From contig NC_073695.1 in the NCBI RefSeq assembly GCF_029784165.1, forward strand, positions 146,468,361-146,532,360: DNA of 64,000 bases, written 5' to 3'. The position numbers were made by a program, and so were the translations under genes. Origin of the DNA: Wyeomyia smithii. Taxonomy: Eukaryota > Arthropoda > Insecta > Diptera > Culicidae. Below the pieces are notes generated by a model, which was not told the DNA's origin, did not search any database, and saw only the letters and a program-made list of their open reading frames with translations. Position 1 is the stretch's first letter, and each line of letters opens with the position of its first letter. Positions 11,812 through 23,601 of this stretch are shown piece by piece.

Positions 11812-13279
11812 AGTGCGACGTTGATGTTAGCCATTCACAAGCTAAAACAATCGTATTGCCCTGGACCTGACGGTATTCCTGCCGCTCTTTTGAAGGCATG
11901 TTGCGAGGCGTTTAAATTTCCTATCACTGTTTTGCTGAATCTCTCTTTACGAAGCCATAAGTTTCCTGTGAGTTGGAAGTCATCGCATATGTTTCCCATA
12001 TTTAAAAAAGGTGATAAGCAGAATGTGGAGCATTATCGTGGAATCACTTTACTGTGCGCATGTTCTAAAATATTTGAGAACATCGTTTATAATCATCTGA
12101 TGTTTCGTGTGAAAAATTACATATCCACTTCTCAACATGGTTTTTATCCAGGCCGTTCAGTTACAACCAACTTATTGGAATTTACATCGTTGTGTTTGCG
12201 CACCACGGAGCAAGGCCATCAAATTGATGGCATCTACACTGATCTCAAAGCGGCATTCGATCGAGTAGACCATGAAATATTACTCGCTAAGCTTAACAAA
12301 CTAGGCGTATCACCTTGCTTGCTTTCGTGGCTTAGCTCCTATCTACGCCCTCGCAAATTTAACGTCAAGTTGGGATCATCTCAATCTTGTTGGTTTCTTA
12401 CCCGCTCAGGAGTACCACAAGGTAGCATTTTAGGCCCGCTACTTTTCTCTCTGTACATTAATGATGTCACTCGGTTGCTGCCACGTGGAACCAGATTATG
12501 TTATGCTGATGATGTTAAAATCTATTTGCTGATAGAATCTATCGACGACTGCGCAAGACTTCAAAGCTACGTAGATTTGTTTGCACAATGGTGTGAATCT
12601 AACCGTATGACAATCAGCATCTCAAAATGCTCTGTTATCAGCTTCAGTCGCAAAAAACAGCCTTTGGTTTATGATTACTGCATTGGAGATACGTATTTAA
12701 GACGCAGCGATATTGTAACTGACCTTGGCGTGGTGTTGGATTCTCATTTGACGTTTAGACAACACTATATGACGATAAAACAAGGCGAATCGACAGCTGG
12801 GACTTATTTTCAGAATTGGACGAGAATTCATTGATCCCGGAACTCTGCGTGCTCTCTATTGCTCTTTAGTACGCTCTATCCTCGAAGCTAGCTGTGTAGT
12901 TTGGAATCCACACTATGAGTTCTGGACTAACCGTTTGAAGCGAATACAAAAATGTTTTATTCGGAAAATTTGTTGTATGCTACCATGGAGAAACCCTGAC
13001 GCTCGACCGCCCTATGAACAACTGTGTCTACTGATTGGCTTAGCGCCGCTCGAACAACGTCGCAAGGATATTTTAGCAAACACCGCCCATAGAATACTAT
13101 TGGGCGTTTATGACTGCCCTACCGTTCTGTCGCTTCTTCAGTTACATTGCCCACTCCGACCGCAACGGAACAATCAGCTACTACGGATTAGGTCACATCG
13201 CACCAACTACGGACTGCATGAGCCAATTCGGCAGATGGCTTTAGAATATAACCGACGTGATATTAGTTTAGTCTTTTAA
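11812..13279 (+). pseudogene. LINE-B reverse transcriptase and C-terminal region
   Basis: RT motifs: CPGPDGIPAALLK, VEHYRGITLLCACSKIFE, STSQHGFYPGRSVTTNL, TDLKAAFDRVDH (Asp), GVPQGSILGPLLF, and LCYADDVKIY with intact YADD (about 12500). A frameshift at about 12780-12800 divides the ORF. The second part (about 12800-13279) carries the thumb and tail ending in HEPIRQMALEYN. There is no RNase H. It is closely related to LINE-C at 19847-22175 on the other strand. Confidence 0.9.
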
Positions 13280-13491
13280 CTGTATTTGTTCACTTGTTAA
13301 GTATTCTGTATTGTTATAATCTAATAGTTTTATCTTGTGATTGTGTTGTACTAAAAGATACTGGGTTTTTATGCCGCTTTGAGTGAAGACACAAGTTTGC
13401 TCAAGGTGGCTTTTCCCAGTCCAAATATCAAATATCATTAAGACGTGTAGTCGGATGACGAAATTCAATAAATAATAATAATAATAAATAA
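11812..13491 (+). mobile_element. LINE-B (Jockey/CR1-like), inserted in the 3' UTR of LINE-A copy 1
   Basis: The LINE-A 3' UTR stops at about 11811 and resumes at 13492 with TTACAATTTCCGTCAC, the sequence that continues the UTR without a break in LINE-A copy 2 (near 39840, minus). The insert is 5'-truncated in RT and ends in an (AAT)n tail at about 13467-13491. The target duplication is not clear because both borders are low-complexity. Confidence 0.85.
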
Positions 13492-13832
13492 TTACAATTT
13501 CCGTCACAAACTGAAAGAAAATGATGCACCATGCTGGAGACACTAAAACAAAGACTCGGCATCTTTATGTTTACGCAGACACCTCAGACTGCCAAAACTG
13601 CTCAAATAGAACATCACTGGTTAGCCACGTACAAATGAATACATTCTGTAATATAAAATAGTTAAAAACAAAATTGTAACTCCCCTCCTCTCACCTTAAA
13701 TCCCCACTAGCTCGTAGTCGGCCGCGAGATATAAAAAATGTGCCTCCCTCTTTCCCCTGCTATTTTAGAATTAAAAAAATCTACTTGGCTCAGTTAAACA
13801 TAAATTGTATCGTGCCGTGTCAAATAAACTAT
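13492..13832 (+). other. LINE-A 3' UTR, distal part
   Basis: Matches, in inverse orientation, 39541-39840, including GGCCGCGAGATATAAAAAATG and the terminal TCAAATAAACTATT. Because two unrelated sites end at the same base, this is the natural 3' end of the LINE-A family. AATAAA near the end is the likely poly(A) signal. Confidence 0.85.
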
Positions 13833-14361
13833 TTAAAAATATGGCTGTACACTAACATGCGGCAGGGCGAGCCACCTTTGCAGCGCAGGCCGCGCTGGTA
13901 TGTCCACGGCCTATGACTGATGCAATTTCGTCGCAATGCTGTGTACAATGACATACCAGCAAGCTTGTATTGCGCTGCTTTCTCGAAGTTGAAACTCTCG
14001 GCTCCGGCCGGTGTTTTTACGAAGCCAAAGCCCCCGATTCCGGTGTTTGCCGAAGTTTGAAACACCCGTGGCGAAAATGAAACACAGCCACTGCCACCGG
14101 TGGTTCGGCTATCGCTATACGTGTTGTCGATTCAACACTAACACTCAGTGGCAGTTGCAATACACGCCGTGCTGTGTTTCAGATATGCCACTCAGTGTAG
14201 AGCGTGGTTAGGACATGGCTGATCGAACATGATTTAGGAGTACCTCAAAGCGCTTAAAGTTGTGATTTTTCGACCCTCGAAAATCTACCAAGGGAGGAGG
14301 AATACATGAAATAGGGGAAACCTAAACTTTTTTTTTCGATGCCAAATGTCTTAAAAATGCA
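13833..14361. other. Gene-free stretch; possible BEL-LTR-like patch
   Basis: No ORF with recognisable content. CGGCAGGGCGAGCCACC near 13859 resembles a patch in the LTRs of BEL copy 1 (CGGCAGCGCGAGCCACC, near 51990 and 59930), which may be an old LTR remnant or chance. An 11-bp inverted pair GCTGGTATGTC / GACATACCAGC lies at 13894-13904 and 13950-13960. Confidence 0.3.
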
Positions 14362-14477
14362 TAAGGGGCCATCCACATACCACGTGGACAGATTTTAACG
14401 ATTTTGACCCCCCCCCTCTCCCTCCGTGGACAACTGTCCATATAAATTCTAAAAAAATTGTATGGACCGTGGACATT
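14362..14477. repeat. Dispersed mosquito repeat (AAGGGGCC / CCACGTGGAC type)
   Basis: TAAGGGGCCATCCACATACC and CCACGTGGACA on the left face TGTCCATATA and CCGTGGACA on the right, giving partial inverted symmetry around a C-rich centre. I recognise this as a common dispersed repeat type in insect DNA. The superfamily is not determined. Confidence 0.5.
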
Positions 14478-14813
14478 TTTTTTTTGTGTTCGTTTTAATT
14501 TTTATTTCGAAATCTTACCTTTACCATCCCTTCTGGAGTATTTGTTACCATACCATTTATGTCACTTCTGGCATGTTTGGGACATGTTTGAATTAAGTAA
14601 AAAAAAGTTCAATTATTTTTTGCTTCCCAAGATTTTACCCCTTTTCGCATCAGAAATAATATCTGGTTACGCCACTGCATCATACAAGTGAAATAAAAAA
14701 AAGAAAATATTTATTTCATGTTCATTAATCGCAAATTCGAATATTTTTTTCTATGATTCGATTATACAGAATGAAATTTCTTTTTGACATTTTGGATAAT
14801 CGAGTCCGACCCG
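14478..14813. mobile_element. pogo-like MITE, copy 1 (left end missing)
   Basis: Nearly identical to 27177-27515 but lacks the left inverted repeat. The right end reads GGATAATCGAGTCCGACCCG followed by TA. The element directly to its left fills the missing end. Confidence 0.75.
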
Positions 14814-14937
14814 TATTATACAAAAAACCTAAATTAATCCACCTAGCGGTCAGACCCAGCCTTTCTCATTCAATTTTTTATTTGTAAAAACAGATTTACA
14901 TGAACGCTTCAATTCAATAAATGTATATTCACTCTTT

Positions 14938-15960
14938 AGGTTCTAAAATATTGATGTTGTAATCTATACATATAAAAATGCAGTCCGGTCTGCCTGTCTG
15001 TCTGATCCATATAGGCTCGTAAACTACCGAACCGATCGACGTGAAAATTTGTATGTGGGGGTTTTTGGTGCCGATAAAGGTTCCTATGATAGTTTGAGAC
15101 CCCTCCCTCTTCTGGAAGGGAGGGGTCCCATACAAATGAAACATAAATTTCTGCACAACTCAAAAACAAACCAAGCAAATGAAACCGAATTTGGCATGTG
15201 GATGTTTTGAGGGGTAACTAATATGTCCATAATAGTTAGATGAAACACAAATTTGTGCACATCTCGAGAACTAATCAACCAAATGGAACAAAATTTGGCA
15301 GGTAAATGTTTTTAGTGGTAACAAATATGTACATAATGTTTGACACCCGAATCCCTCTTCTATAAGGGAGGGGTCCCATAAAAATGAAACACAAATTTCG
15401 CACAGTTCAAGAACCAACCAAGAAAATACAACCAAATTTGGTATGTGAATGTTTTTAGAGCTAACAAATATGTCCATAATGGTTTGACGCCCCTCCCTCT
15501 TCTGGAAGTACATTTTTTTTCTCGCTTGTTTTCCGTCGGTCTAGTTCCGCCACTGTTGTGGCCAATCACCGACGCCCAGGGAGGCGACTCCACACCCAGG
15601 ACCCTAACTCACGACCCGTTTATTAACGGACCAGCGCCAACGGCTTTACTTCCTCATGCGATGGAAGGCGTGATCCCAGAGATTTTTCGCTTCAGGAAAT
15701 CTCCCGGTGTCGGCTAGGATTGAATCTAGACCAGTTGGGTTGGTTGTGAGTGGATCACGCCACCTCACAACCATCGACACCTATGTCGGCGGTGGGATTC
15801 GAACCCAGGCGTCGAGCGTGGTTGGCGGAGACGTTACCAACGACACTAGGCCCCCGCTAATTCTGGAAGTACGTGTTTCTTCACAAATTTCTGCTCATCT
15901 CGCGAACTAATCAACTAAATGGAACCATATTGGCAGGTGAATGTTTTTAGTGGTAACAAA
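14938..15960. repeat. Degenerate tandem-unit repeat (CCCTCCCTCTTCTGGAAGG units)
   Basis: After a CTGCCTGTCTGTCTG head, units recur containing CCCTCCCTCTTCTGGAAG, GGGGTCCCATA, GAAACACAAATTT and ATGTTTTTAGTGGTAACA. Landmarks near 15139, 15242, 15384 and 15883 show a 100-150 bp spacing (the last gap contains a SINE). Weak ORFs here are by-products of the repeats. The class is unknown; a Helitron-like origin is possible. Confidence 0.55.
15512..15860 (-). mobile_element. tRNA-derived SINE with 12-bp target duplication
   Basis: TTCTGGAAGTAC occurs at 15500-15511 and again at 15861-15872. Between them, on the minus strand, the element starts near 15860 with an A-box-like region (15837-15848) and a B box GGTTCGAATCC (15795-15805), and ends in a short A tail (plus-strand T run from 15513). 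Pol III boxes, A tail and direct repeats together define a SINE. Confidence 0.9.
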
Positions 15961-15969
15961 TATGTTCCA

Positions 15970-16880
15970 TAATCGACCTCAGACAACATTTTGGATTGTA
16001 AGATGGCAACTTCCGGTTTCTGGAAAACAGCCAAAAATGGCCGATTTCCACCCAATATAATAATATCCGGATCTAGAATAGTACACAGGAGCTAAAATCG
16101 ACTACAGATAGCATTATAAATTCTAAGATGGAGACTTTCGGTTTCTGAGTTTTTCTTTAACCAGTATGCCGTTCAAAATGCAGAAATTGTCTCCAAATGC
16201 CATTACGAAATCCAAAATGGCGACTTCCGGTGTCGGAAAAACAGCGCAAACGACCAAATACCACCCAATATGGGTATTTCCGGAACCGTAATGATGCACT
16301 GGAGCCACAAATCGACTTCAGACAACATTTTGAATTGTAAGATGGTAACTTCCGGTTTCTGGAAAACAGCCTGAAATGGACGATTCCCATTAAATATGAG
16401 TATTTCTGGAACCAGAAAGATGCACAGAAGCTAAAAATTGATCACAGACACAGTCTTGAATTTCAAGATGGTGACTTCCGGTGTCTGGCAAACAGCCGGA
16501 AATGACCAAATACCATTCAATCTGAATGTTTTCGGAACCAGAATTACACCCAGATGACAAAAATTGATTTCACAGGCAATTTTAAAGTCCAAAATAACGA
16601 CTTTCGGCTTCTGAAAAACCGTCCAAAGTGACCAAATATCACCCAATATGAGTTTTTCTTCAACCAGTATCCTAAATACCATTTTGAAATACAAGATGGC
16701 GGCTACCGGTTTGTGAAAAACAGCCTAAAATACTATCCAATATGAGTATCTCTGGAACCAGAATGATGCAAGGAGCTAACAATTGTCCTCAGGCACCATT
16801 TTGAATTGCTAAATGGCAACTTCTAGGCAACAGTGGGAAATGACCGAATAATACTCAATATGGATATTTCCGTAAACGTG
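15970..16880 (+). repeat. About 126-bp degenerate tandem repeat (AAGATGGCGACTTCCGG units)
   Basis: The block AAGATGGCNACTTCCGGTTTCTGG recurs near 16000, 16125, 16214, 16339, 16465, 16591, 16692 and 16808. Most steps are 125-126 bp; others are shortened by deletions. Each unit also carries GGAACCAGAATGATGCA and a CTCAGACAACATTTTG-like part. The same family lies inverted at 23790-24360. Confidence 0.7.
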
Positions 16881-17184
16881 ATTGTTCGGAATAACCGTGT
16901 AGAACCATACGAAATAGATCGCGCAACCCTGCCACTTCGCCTCAGTTAATGTCACAATGGCTATTGTTCAACACTTCGGAACGGAAACGTATTCAAGTAT
17001 AGTTCTTTTTGGTTAGCTATTCGCTGCGCGAAAGACGTAAAGTTCTTAAAGCTATCATACAAAGTTATTAAATAATAAATACCTATCTAATTAAATAAAA
17101 AATCGAAAAATAGAATTAAAATATCTATCTAAAGTAAGTGTTGTATATAAATATATTTGGAGAGCAGTGGATTTATATAGAAAT

Positions 17185-17524
17185 TTGTAGATCAACTAAT
17201 TCTAAGTAACTCTTTTGTAGACATTAAATTTGGTTTCCAAAAACAGTCTTTTCGCTTTATTTTTTCAATTCAAATTTAAAAACAAAGTTTTCTTCGGTAA
17301 CTTTAATCATAAATACGCCAATTTTGACGAGAAAACATTGTCGATATATTGTACAGATGAAGAGTTTTCACTATTTCTATTTTAAAAATAGGCCCTTTTA
17401 AAATATTAATGTCTCCGTTTAGGGCAAACATAAATAATATTTTTTGGTATCATTTGAAAGAACAAATATTGTATAAATATTGTGAAGAAATACCGAAAGT
17501 TGCTTAAAATTAGTTGATCTACAA
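17185..17524. mobile_element. Candidate MITE with 26-bp inverted ends
   Basis: TTGTAGATCAACTAATT with its extension (17185-17210) is matched in reverse complement at 17499-17524 with two mismatches in 26. The interior is A/T-rich with no ORF. No target duplication was identified, so the superfamily is open. Confidence 0.5.
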
Positions 17525-17847
17525 CTGTGCCGATGAATGTATACATTTATTTCTGCAAATAAAAAAGTTAGTTTTTTTATTTAGTCGATTTCAGGAACAC
17601 CCTAATTTTCATTTGCACATAAAAAATAGACTAAATATAAGAAACAAGTTCTTAGAAAAAAAATTTTACTCTAAAACCACAAAATCGCATCGAAAAACTC
17701 ATGTCCGCCTACATTGCCTTACTGTACCACTGTGCATTGTTGTTGAATTTCTGTGAGCGTGTGACATTCTCACACACGAAACTGAGTTTACTCAATTTTA
17801 GATTTAGTTGACTCAATTTCATACTTTCACAGAAAAAAATATGTTGT

Positions 17848-17990
17848 CAGGGCTGAAAGTGGTCAAACTGGTCAGAAAAAGTGACTTTAGTGACCAAAAT
17901 TCCGAAAAAAGTGACCACATAGTGACTTCAAAGCTCGAAAAAAGTGACCAAAAAGTGACTTAAAAACTTGAAAAAAGTGACCAGGCTTTT
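17848..17990. repeat. GTGAC-rich short repeat beginning CAGGGCTG, copy 1
   Basis: Starts CAGGGCTG and consists of AAAAAAGTGACC / AGTGACTT steps. The related copy at 23440-23601 has both CAGGGCTG and CAGCCCTG ends. hAT-type ends begin CAGGG, so this may be a short hAT derivative. The right end of this copy is missing. Confidence 0.45.
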
Positions 17991-18230
17991 TCTGATTGTC
18001 TTGCATGAATCGTTCAAAAGGGAACAGTTTTTTCCAAAACACAATGTGAGATTTTTCAAGAAATTAAAATAAATATTTGCATAACAGAACATTACGCTAA
18101 AATATGAAAAATGTTGATAAACCGATAATTTAAGAGCGGTGATGACATATCAACAATTCAGAAGGCCTCTCAGTATAAAAAAGCAGAGATAAAAGACACT
18201 ATAGAGCATTTCCAATTTAAAACAAATTTG

Positions 18231-18445
18231 AAGCAAAGCAAAGCCTTGGTGCTACATTCCGTATTGGAACTCGACCTTCTGTTTATTTCATATAGACATC
18301 GCAGCCAACTGTTTTAGTGTACAGGACAATTTCAGGGCTAGCGCAACGATCCTGCTGAAACTAACATTCTCACCCGAACCGGGACTCGAATCTACTACGA
18401 CTGGCTTGTTAGGCCAGCATCGTATCTCAAGACCAGCTGGAAGGG
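18231..18445 (-). mobile_element. tRNA-like SINE
   Basis: Reading the minus strand, a tRNA-like head includes an anticodon-arm-like hairpin CTGGC-CTAACAA-GCCAG and a T-arm/B-box GATTCGAGTCCC (18381-18392). A body follows, ending near TAGCACCAAGGCTTTGCTTT (about 18231-18255). I recognise this as a repeat type common in Aedes. Ends are approximate and no target duplication was found. Confidence 0.6.
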
Positions 18446-19846
18446 AATAACAGCATTTATTCAGTTTAATACCAATTCATGGTTTTAGCAGATTTTAACA
18501 CCGTTTGGCATAGTAACAGCAAATTGTTTATTAACATCATCAAAATCAGTAGAGTAAGCACGGTCGTTTTCAATTAACAATTGGTAACTGATAACACTAG
18601 TCGACAGAAGCGAAAAAAAATTCTCTAAACTTTAACCGGAAAAATGAAAAATTATAACTTTTAACCGTTCCACAGAGGAGTAACTCGAGTGAAAACCTGG
18701 CCAAACTTATTTTCGCTCCTATTTAGCAATATGTTGGGTAATATTTGATTGTGAAGCGAAAATAAATTTGATTACATTTAATCATTGTTTTTCAGCTGTG
18801 TTTGGAGCATGAGGCAGAGACCCAGGTATTTTATTTTTTTCTATTTCCCATGTACGCGTAAGCTCTTAACGTCAAAATTTGTTAAAAATAGCATTTTTTA
18901 AACGGGTCGCAAATGTCAATCCGGACGTTGCCGGATGAGATATTAACACGAATATGTTCGTGATGATATGAACTTTCATTCCCCCGAAGTTTATATGATA
19001 GGATTCCACGGAATTTGATATCTTTGTCAATATTGAAAACGCTTGAAAGTACATAATATCACTAATTTCGAAAAGTTCCTAAGAGAAGTTATAATTTTTA
19101 GTTCCGGAATTTCTATCAACCGGTTTACTGTAATTGAACATAGAGAATTCATTTACTGCAAAATATTGATCAAATGTCATTTTTTGACGCCTGGCACAAG
19201 TTGTTAATGATTCGATTTCCAAAAATGAAGCTTGAAAATTTGTCAATGTTTACAGCACTCTCAGCATATGTAAATATATTTAAAACTGAATCGAATGATT
19301 GCATTTCGTAAAGGATCTATTCAAGCTGCAAAAAAATATAGCGGCACCAAAAAGATTAAAATTTTTTTTCTTATTTTGGCCAGTTTTTTGTTCTAGGCAC
19401 TTCTCTGGTCGTTCCTAAGAGTTTTGAGGCCCCTAGTAAATGTACAATTGCATCAAAACGCCGCAGAGTAATTTCTCGCCGGGTTCGTCGCTTCTACGTT
19501 CGTTGCTTACGGGAAAACTTATTTAAATCTCTGAAAAAGTTATCTTTGCTAGGAGCATCAAAATTCAAAGGAATGGTTGAAAAGCTAGTATCTCATCTCC
19601 ATTTTAAGCAAAACCTGTGTTTACCAGTTTAAGTATTCTCCCTGATGGCAGCTATGGAGATGACACTCATGAAAAACATTCTCATTGATTTCACGCAATT
19701 GACCTTCTTTTTTCAAAAATTGAGAACGTATTGGGAGCAAGGCAAATTTTAGTCGAAAAAGGGGAAAAAATTGTAGAAATTTAAAATTTTATCGTGATGG
19801 CTAACTTAATGTACATAATGAACCATTATTTAATTCAATTGAGATA
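18446..19846. other. No gene or clear repeat seen
   Basis: A/T-rich DNA with only short frames lacking recognisable content. It ends at the (TTTA)n tail of LINE-C. Confidence 0.6.
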
Positions 19847-22175
19847 TTTTATTTATTTATTTATTTATTTGATGTTTTCATCTGGCTAAATATGCCTCAA
19901 TGAACTTTTCGTGATGAGGAAAAGCCCTTTTGAGTCACAGTATGTTACTCAAAAAGGCATAAAAACCTCATATCTTTTCTTACTCTACAAAATCATCCAC
20001 AAAGTATAATCAAGAACGAATACAAAAAAAACGAACAAGTTACATGTTGATTGGTCAGTCAGTATAAATCTATCACTAATATTATAGTTAATTTCGTAAA
20101 ATTCTCGTCATTGAAGTTCTCGCCCTCTATTCAGAAGTTTACGTTGAAATGCCGCATTAGAGAAGTTGAAATCGTAGAGGTGGTAGACCTCATTAAAGCT
20201 GGTAGCCATAAAACGGATCGGCTCATGGCGACCGTATTCCGTACGCCGGGCATGGAGAGAGAGTAAATCCCGCTGCTGTAAAGTCCTTTTAGGTGCGTAA
20301 AAATTAAGTTGTGTCAGAATTTGCTCAGAATCAGCGTCTCCTTTCAGTATTTTTCCGACAAAAACAGCCTGAGCAACGAATCTCCTGTGTTCTAGTGTGT
20401 TTAGACCCAACAGGTTACACCGGTGTTCATATGGTGGCAAGTTCACTGTATCTCGCCATGGCAAACGTCGAAGAGCATATTTTACGAATTTCTTCTGCAC
20501 TGATTCAAATCTGTTTTTCCAAGTGTGCTGATATGGGCACCACACAACTGCATTGGACTCTAAAATCGAGCGCACTAAAGCACAGTACAGCGACCGCATA
20601 CAGTGAGGATCGCAAAATTCGTTACATATTTTAAACATAAATCCGAGCTGTCTGTTGGCTTTAGTAATTATTTTGTCGTAGTGGAGGTGAAATGAGAGTC
20701 CAGAATCGAGTATTACTCCCAAATCTCGAATGTGGTCAACTCGTACAAGAGATAGGTTGGAAATGCTGTAGTTGTAAATGATTGGGTTCAGATTTCGATG
20801 GAACGTTATTGCATTGCATTTATTGATGCTAATCGTTAGAAATTTCTCGAGCACCATTCTTCGAAAATGTTGACCCATTGTTGGAGCACATGACAATCGA
20901 TGCGTTTCACAGTTTTGTATAATTTTACATCATCCGCATAAAACAGCCGACATCCCGGTGGCAGTAAAATCGACAGTTCATTGATAATTATTGAGAACAG
21001 AAGTGGACCGAGGTTGCTTCCTTGTGGTACGCCTGACATGTTGGAGAAGCTTTTAGATGATACGGATCCGATCTTGACACAAAGCCGTCTGTCCGTGAGA
21101 TAGGACCTGAACCAACTAATAAGATCATCGGAGATACCAAGTTTACTTAATTTTAGAAGCAATATGCCATGATCAACTCTATCGAAAGCAGCTTTTAGAT
21201 CTGTATATATTGCGTCAACCTGAGAACCGGCATCAATATTTCGTAGGCAGTATGAAGTAAACTGAACCAGATTTGTGGAAACGGATCGTTTGGGGTAAAA
21301 CCCGTGTTGGTCAGCTGATATATAGTTTTTACAGCTTGAGAACAGTACTTCATTCATAACGATCTCAAATACTTTGAAGCTAGCACATAATGACGTTATG
21401 CCGCGATAGTTTGCAATATTTTGCTTTTTTATGCACAGGGAACATGATTGACAATTTCCAGCTGGTGGGGAATTTGCCTTCACGGAGAGACTTGTTGAAA
21501 AGTAACGTCAATGGCTGGAGTAATGAGCTCGTGCATCGTTTCAGGACACAGGATGGTATTCCATCTGAGCTGGGTGACGTAGAAAATTTCATCTTGGAGA
21601 TAGCAAATTCTACCTGTTGGTAATTTACGATAAAATTCCTCAGTTCACATGCGTTGGTAGGGAGGGGTATCTCTACATGCATCTGTAGCTTGCTGAGCGG
21701 AGGCAGTGTAGTTGTTGAATGCGCTTTGAAAATGGGTGGCGAAAAGTTCGCATTTTTCAGAAGGGGAGCATGCTACGTCATGATCTAGAAACATCTCCAC
21801 GGGAAGTCCATTATCCTTCCGTTTGGAGTTGACGAAAGTCCAAAACGGCTTAGGATTTTTACGGAGATTATCTTGTGTTCTAAGGGAATAACGTTTATAC
21901 AGATATCGGTTGTAGAGGCGGTAGTTATTGCTGGCACGCAAAAATTGTTGCTTATTGAACGGGCAACGGGTTCTACTATAATTACGCAGTGCCCTAGATC
22001 TTATACGCTTCAGACGCCGTAAATGAGCATTTCCCCAGGATGGTTTAAAAAGAGGTCTACAAGCAGGAACATGTCAACCAACGCATTGTTAACAAACTAC
22101 GAGAAAAAGTCAACTGCCTCGTCAATGTTGTCTGCAGTATCTAAGAATGTCCAGTCCATTCGAAGAAAAATTTCA
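19847..22175 (-). mobile_element. LINE-C (Jockey/CR1-like), minus strand
   Basis: The 3' end is a (TTTA)n run at 19847-19870, i.e. (TAAA)n on the coding strand. The 3' UTR is 19871-20107 and RT lies upstream. The 5' end is lost in the region after the endonuclease, near 22175, where a CGGGT-rich repeat takes over. Confidence 0.85.
20108..22020 (-). pseudogene. LINE-C ORF2 linker, RT and C-terminus
   Basis: In coding order: linker (NPKPFWTFVNSKR), SDGIPSCVLKR, NYRGITSLCASFKVFE, SADQHGFYPKRSVSTNL, TDLKAAFDRVDH, GVPQGSNLGPLLF, CRLFYADDVKLY (intact YADD, about 20930), then the thumb and tail ending HEPIRFMATSFNEVYHLYDF. The frame changes near 21665, 21425 and 20845. Upstream of 22020 the linker frame also has stops. 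It is close to LINE-B in sequence. Confidence 0.9.
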
Positions 22176-22194
22176 AATTCTGTTATTCAAACTT

Positions 22195-22650
22195 TTGAAA
22201 TCCGACTTGTACCCGTCGGGTTCGGGTCGGGCTCGGGTTTGAAAATTTTTAAAGGTGTCGGGTACGGGTCGGGTTCGGGTTTGGTGGAAAAAAAATTTTC
22301 GGGTTCGGGTTTGAAAATGTCGGGTTTAGGTCTGAAAACCCGAAACCCGGCTATATTGAGTGAGCATTTTTATAAGATAATGATGTCTTATTTCATGCAA
22401 CTGTAAAAATCACTAACATTTCAATACCATTCGAGGCTCAAAGCTTCAGAGCAACCTCAGATTGGTACAAAAAATGGACCCAAAAAAAATAATCTCGGTT
22501 TCGGGTCGGGTTCGGGTTTCACAAAAATAAAATTTTCTGACTCGGGTGTGATCGAAAAAAATTGTCGCTTTCAGGTTTGATCGAAAAAAAATTCTCGGGT
22601 TCGGGTCGGGTACGGGTTTGAAAAAAGCCAAACCCGACCATCTCTACTAT
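22195..22650. repeat. CGGGTTCGGGTCGGG-rich dispersed repeat
   Basis: Clusters of TCGGGTTCGGGTCGGGT at both sides (about 22206-22340 and 22495-22625) surround an ordinary A/T-rich core. The right end reads CCCGACCATCTCTA, which could be a hAT-like terminus (TAGAGATGG on the other strand). Short ORFs here are repeat artefacts. Confidence 0.45.
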
Positions 22651-22734
22651 TTCGTCCTTAATTTGTTTAATCGAAAAATACATCAAATTAAAAATAGTTA
22701 TAAATAGTAAAATAAATAGTAAAAATTGTTGATT

Positions 22735-23245
22735 CAAAAATCAAACAGTTTCTAACATGCATATATGAATTCATGATTGATTCTTTCACTAAAATAACGT
22801 TTATTGAAATCATTGGCAATATTCGTTCCCAAATTACAGACCGTACCGGACTTAGAGCCGAACTGTAACGAAACCAAACGAACTGCACCCTAAACGGACC
22901 GGAACAGAACAATAAACAATATCGTACGCTAGCCTGGAGGGCTAATGCGGTCTCGATCAACTAGATTATTAGTTGAGAGAATTCGTTATCTATATTGTTT
23001 TTGGCACATTTTGCGTGTTGTAGGATAAGTACAACGATACACCGTGCTCCAGTACTGAGTCGAGAAAATTTCCAGCTCGAAAAGATCCTCGACCTTATCG
23101 GGAATCGAACCCGACATCACAACCGTGTGGGAGAGCTAGCCGACCGACATCGCTAACCACAGAACTACGAGGACCAGGCTCGTTCCGATTTTCAATCAGA
23201 CCGGACAAGACCAAGTTCAAGACCCAACTTTTCGTTCCAATATCG
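22735..23245. repeat. Dispersed repeat copy 1 (ACCGGAC-rich), split by a SINE
   Basis: Landmarks CAGTTTCTAAC, TTCATTGAAATAACG-like, TTCGTTCCCA, CGGACCGGAAC and CAACTTTTCGTTCCAA occur in the same order at 27600-27815. In this copy the SINE at 22990-23180 lies between the landmarks. Confidence 0.5.
22990..23180 (-). mobile_element. tRNA-derived SINE
   Basis: On the minus strand: a head with GTGGTTAGCGATG (A-box-like, about 23148-23160), B box GGTTCGATTCC (23101-23111), then a body with CGAGCTGGAAATTTTCTCG and a tail near CACGCAAAATGTGCC. Ends are approximate. Confidence 0.65.
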
Positions 23246-23439
23246 AGCACTTTAATACTATTATCATGAATTTCTCAGGAATTGCATTCAAATCCTTTAT
23301 GTTAAATTCAATTTCGAAATTTTTCTCTTAGTGCCAGAAAGTCGGTTATTCCCAAAAAAAAATTGTTTTTGAGAGAGAACAAATCTCGACGTATCATGCA
23401 TATCTAAGATATTTGGCATCAAAAATTTCATTCAGAAAG

Positions 23440-23601
23440 CAGGGCTGATGAGGGCTGGTCAAAATGGTAAAAAAGTGACTTTAGTGACTATTTTTCGGAA
23501 AAAAGTAACTTTAGTGATTTTTTGATGAAAAAAGTGACTTTTGAGTGACCAGCTTGAAAAAAGTGACCAAGTCACTAAAAAGTGACCAACTTGCAGCCCT
23601 G
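23440..23601. repeat. GTGAC-rich short repeat with CAGGGCTG / CAGCCCTG ends, copy 2
   Basis: Inverted 8-bp ends and an interior of AAAAAAGTGACTT steps. No 8-bp duplication was seen at the borders. Related to 17848-17990. Confidence 0.5.

Noticed and set aside
13833..13900. Firm BEL LTR at 13.8 kb
   Set aside because: Only about 17 bases resemble the BEL copy 1 LTR; no ends or duplications support an LTR.
15271..15717. Several ORFs of 60-90 codons at 15-16 kb
   Set aside because: They overlap on both strands and arise from tandem repeat units and the SINE; none has a family motif.
15795..15848. tRNA gene near 15.8 kb
   Set aside because: A and B boxes belong to a SINE with A tail and target duplication; no cloverleaf.
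15970..16880. CRISPR-like array at 16 kb
   Set aside because: Repeats are degenerate, about 126 bp apart, with no constant short repeat or unique spacers, in a eukaryotic context.
18381..18416. A functional tRNA gene near 18.4 kb
   Set aside because: An anticodon-like hairpin and B box are present but no acceptor stem pairing or normal D arm; a SINE body follows.
20051..20634. Plus-strand ORFs opposite LINE-C
   Set aside because: They are shadows of the minus-strand RT, whose motifs are unambiguous.
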